Assembly (NCBI GenBank): GCA_025054735.1
Contig: JANWZG010000246.1
Coordinates: forward strand, 1-6,057
Length of the DNA stretch: 6,057 nt
Reading direction: 5' to 3'
DNA from: Cyanobacteriota bacterium
GTDB lineage: Bacteria; Cyanobacteriota; Cyanobacteriia; SKYG9
Both the position numbers and the translations under genes were made by a program. Each line of letters begins with the position of its first letter. Within the stretch, counting starts at the first letter, position 1. The notes under the pieces are model-generated. The model was given only the letters and a program-made list of their open reading frames with translations. It ran no database searches and was not told the origin of the DNA. Shown here piece after piece: positions 5,591-6,057 of the stretch.

Positions 5591-5725
5591 CTACCGTTGA
5601 ATAAACTGCATGGCTGCGATCGCACCCAAAAAGAAAATTGTGGGTACTGCCAGCGTATGAACTGCCAACCAACGAACTGTAAAAATTGGGTATGTAGTTG
5701 GCTGATTAGGATTGTTACTTGTCAT
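5591..5725 (-). CDS. psbF: Cytochrome b559 subunit beta, PsbF
   Basis: The beta chain of cytochrome b559 in photosystem II. Together with PsbE it binds one heme between two transmembrane helices. The 44 residues include YPIFTVRWLAVHTLAVPTIFF (12-32), with the heme ligand H23 in WLAVH, and the usual ending GAIAAMQFIQR. The membrane helix covers about residues 18-40. The ATG at 5725 lies 17 bases after the psbE stop; the purine-rich AAGGTGAGAG (5735-5744) acts as ribosome binding site and overlaps that stop codon. A HIP1 palindrome lies in the 3' part of the gene. Confidence 0.98.
   Translation of the reverse strand: MTSNNPNQPTTYPIFTVRWLAVHTLAVPTIFFLGAIAAMQFIQR
5616..5623. repeat. HIP1 palindrome GCGATCGC within psbF
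   Basis: The second exact GCGATCGC in the window. It encodes the GAIAA stretch of PsbF and is again consistent with cyanobacterial DNA. Confidence 0.85.
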
Positions 5726-5742
5726 AGTCAATAACTCTCACC

Positions 5743-5994
5743 TTACTCTTTTGAAAACTCGCCAATCTGCTGTTTACCTTCGTAACGACTGCTGACGATC
5801 GGTAGCTCTTGTCGTGTTTGAGTAAAGTACTCATTGGGTCGAGGAGTACCAAACACATCGTAGGCTAAGCCAGTGCTTACAAACAACCAGCCAGCAATAA
5901 ACAAGGCTGGAATTGTAATGCTGTGAATGACCCAGTAGCGAACACTAGTGATAATGTCAGCGAATGGACGCTCTCCAGTAGAACCTGAAGCCAT
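5743..5994 (-). CDS. psbE: Cytochrome b559 subunit alpha, PsbE
   Basis: The alpha chain of cytochrome b559, required for photosystem II assembly and for protective secondary electron transfer. The 83 residues are the usual length. The N-terminus MASGSTGERPFADIITSVRYW precedes the membrane helix (about residues 20-41), with the heme ligand H24 (counting Met) in VIHSITIP. The lumenal part FGTPRPNEYFTQTRQELPIVSSRY is highly conserved. The ATG at 5994 has GGGAGAGG at 6003-6010, 8 nt upstream. It is the first gene of the psbEFLJ operon visible here. The 57 bases to the window edge show no recognisable gene end; in many cyanobacteria a rubredoxin gene and ycf48 lie further upstream. Confidence 0.99.
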   Translation of the reverse strand: MASGSTGERPFADIITSVRYWVIHSITIPALFIAGWLFVSTGLAYDVFGTPRPNEYFTQTRQELPIVSSRYEGKQQIGEFSKE

Positions 5995-6002
5995 TGTTAA
6001 AT

Positions 6003-6010
6003 CCTCTCCC
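6003..6010 (-). promoter_or_regulatory. Ribosome binding site of psbE
   Basis: GGGAGAGG on the minus strand, 8 nt before the psbE ATG. It is a strong Shine-Dalgarno sequence and fixes the start. Confidence 0.75.
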
Positions 6011-6057
6011 TAAATTACGGATATGATTTGCGGTTACAGATACGCAATGAATTGCAA

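Noticed and set aside
5552..5734. Plus-strand ORF of 60 codons
   Set aside because: It lies antisense over psbF and the start of psbL, which are certain genes on the minus strand; the peptide has no recognisable features.

Overview
The window is a piece of cyanobacterial chromosome. The evidence is a phycobilisome rod-core linker gene (cpcG), the photosystem II cluster psbE-psbF-psbL-psbJ in the order usual for cyanobacteria, an Amt1-type ammonium transporter, a Uma2-family protein with a coiled-coil tail of a kind common in cyanobacteria, and two exact copies of the cyanobacterial HIP1 palindrome GCGATCGC. The species cannot be named from this sequence alone.

Layout from left to right. (1) Positions 1-1281 hold the 3' part of an ammonium transporter gene, cut by the left window edge and followed by a clear intrinsic terminator. 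(2) On the minus strand, 1521-2351 encodes a Uma2-type (PD-(D/E)XK nuclease-like) protein whose C-terminus is six heptads AEQERQR written by a near-perfect 21-bp tandem repeat. (3) A divergent spacer with a consensus TATAAT on the minus strand separates it from a plus-strand ROK-family sugar kinase (start at 2508 or 2511) that lacks most of the ROK zinc motif. (4) A single-domain universal stress protein (3562-4086) follows with its own possible promoter. (5) A spacer of about 300 bases contains an inverted repeat, a doubtful 31-codon ORF and the probable promoter region of cpcG. (6) cpcG (4384-5139) is full length, starts with GTG and has the soluble CpcG1-like C-terminus. (7) A strong hairpin flanked by A and T runs lies between convergent cpcG and psbJ and probably terminates transcription from both sides. 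(8) psbJ, psbL, psbF and psbE occupy 5302-5994 on the minus strand; the first three are very short genes located here by direct translation. The operon promoter lies beyond the right edge.

The genes serve nitrogen import (amt), sugar phosphorylation (ROK), stress response (usp), light harvesting (cpcG) and photosystem II assembly around cytochrome b559 (psbEFLJ). Apart from the psb operon they look like separate transcription units, and nothing suggests that they form one system. I see no CRISPR array, tRNA, rRNA, insertion sequence or phage gene, and no convincing new multi-gene system. The points most worth a second look are the repeat-encoded charged helix of the Uma2 protein, the altered zinc motif of the ROK kinase, the dyad just downstream of the cpcG -10-like box, and the shared terminator.
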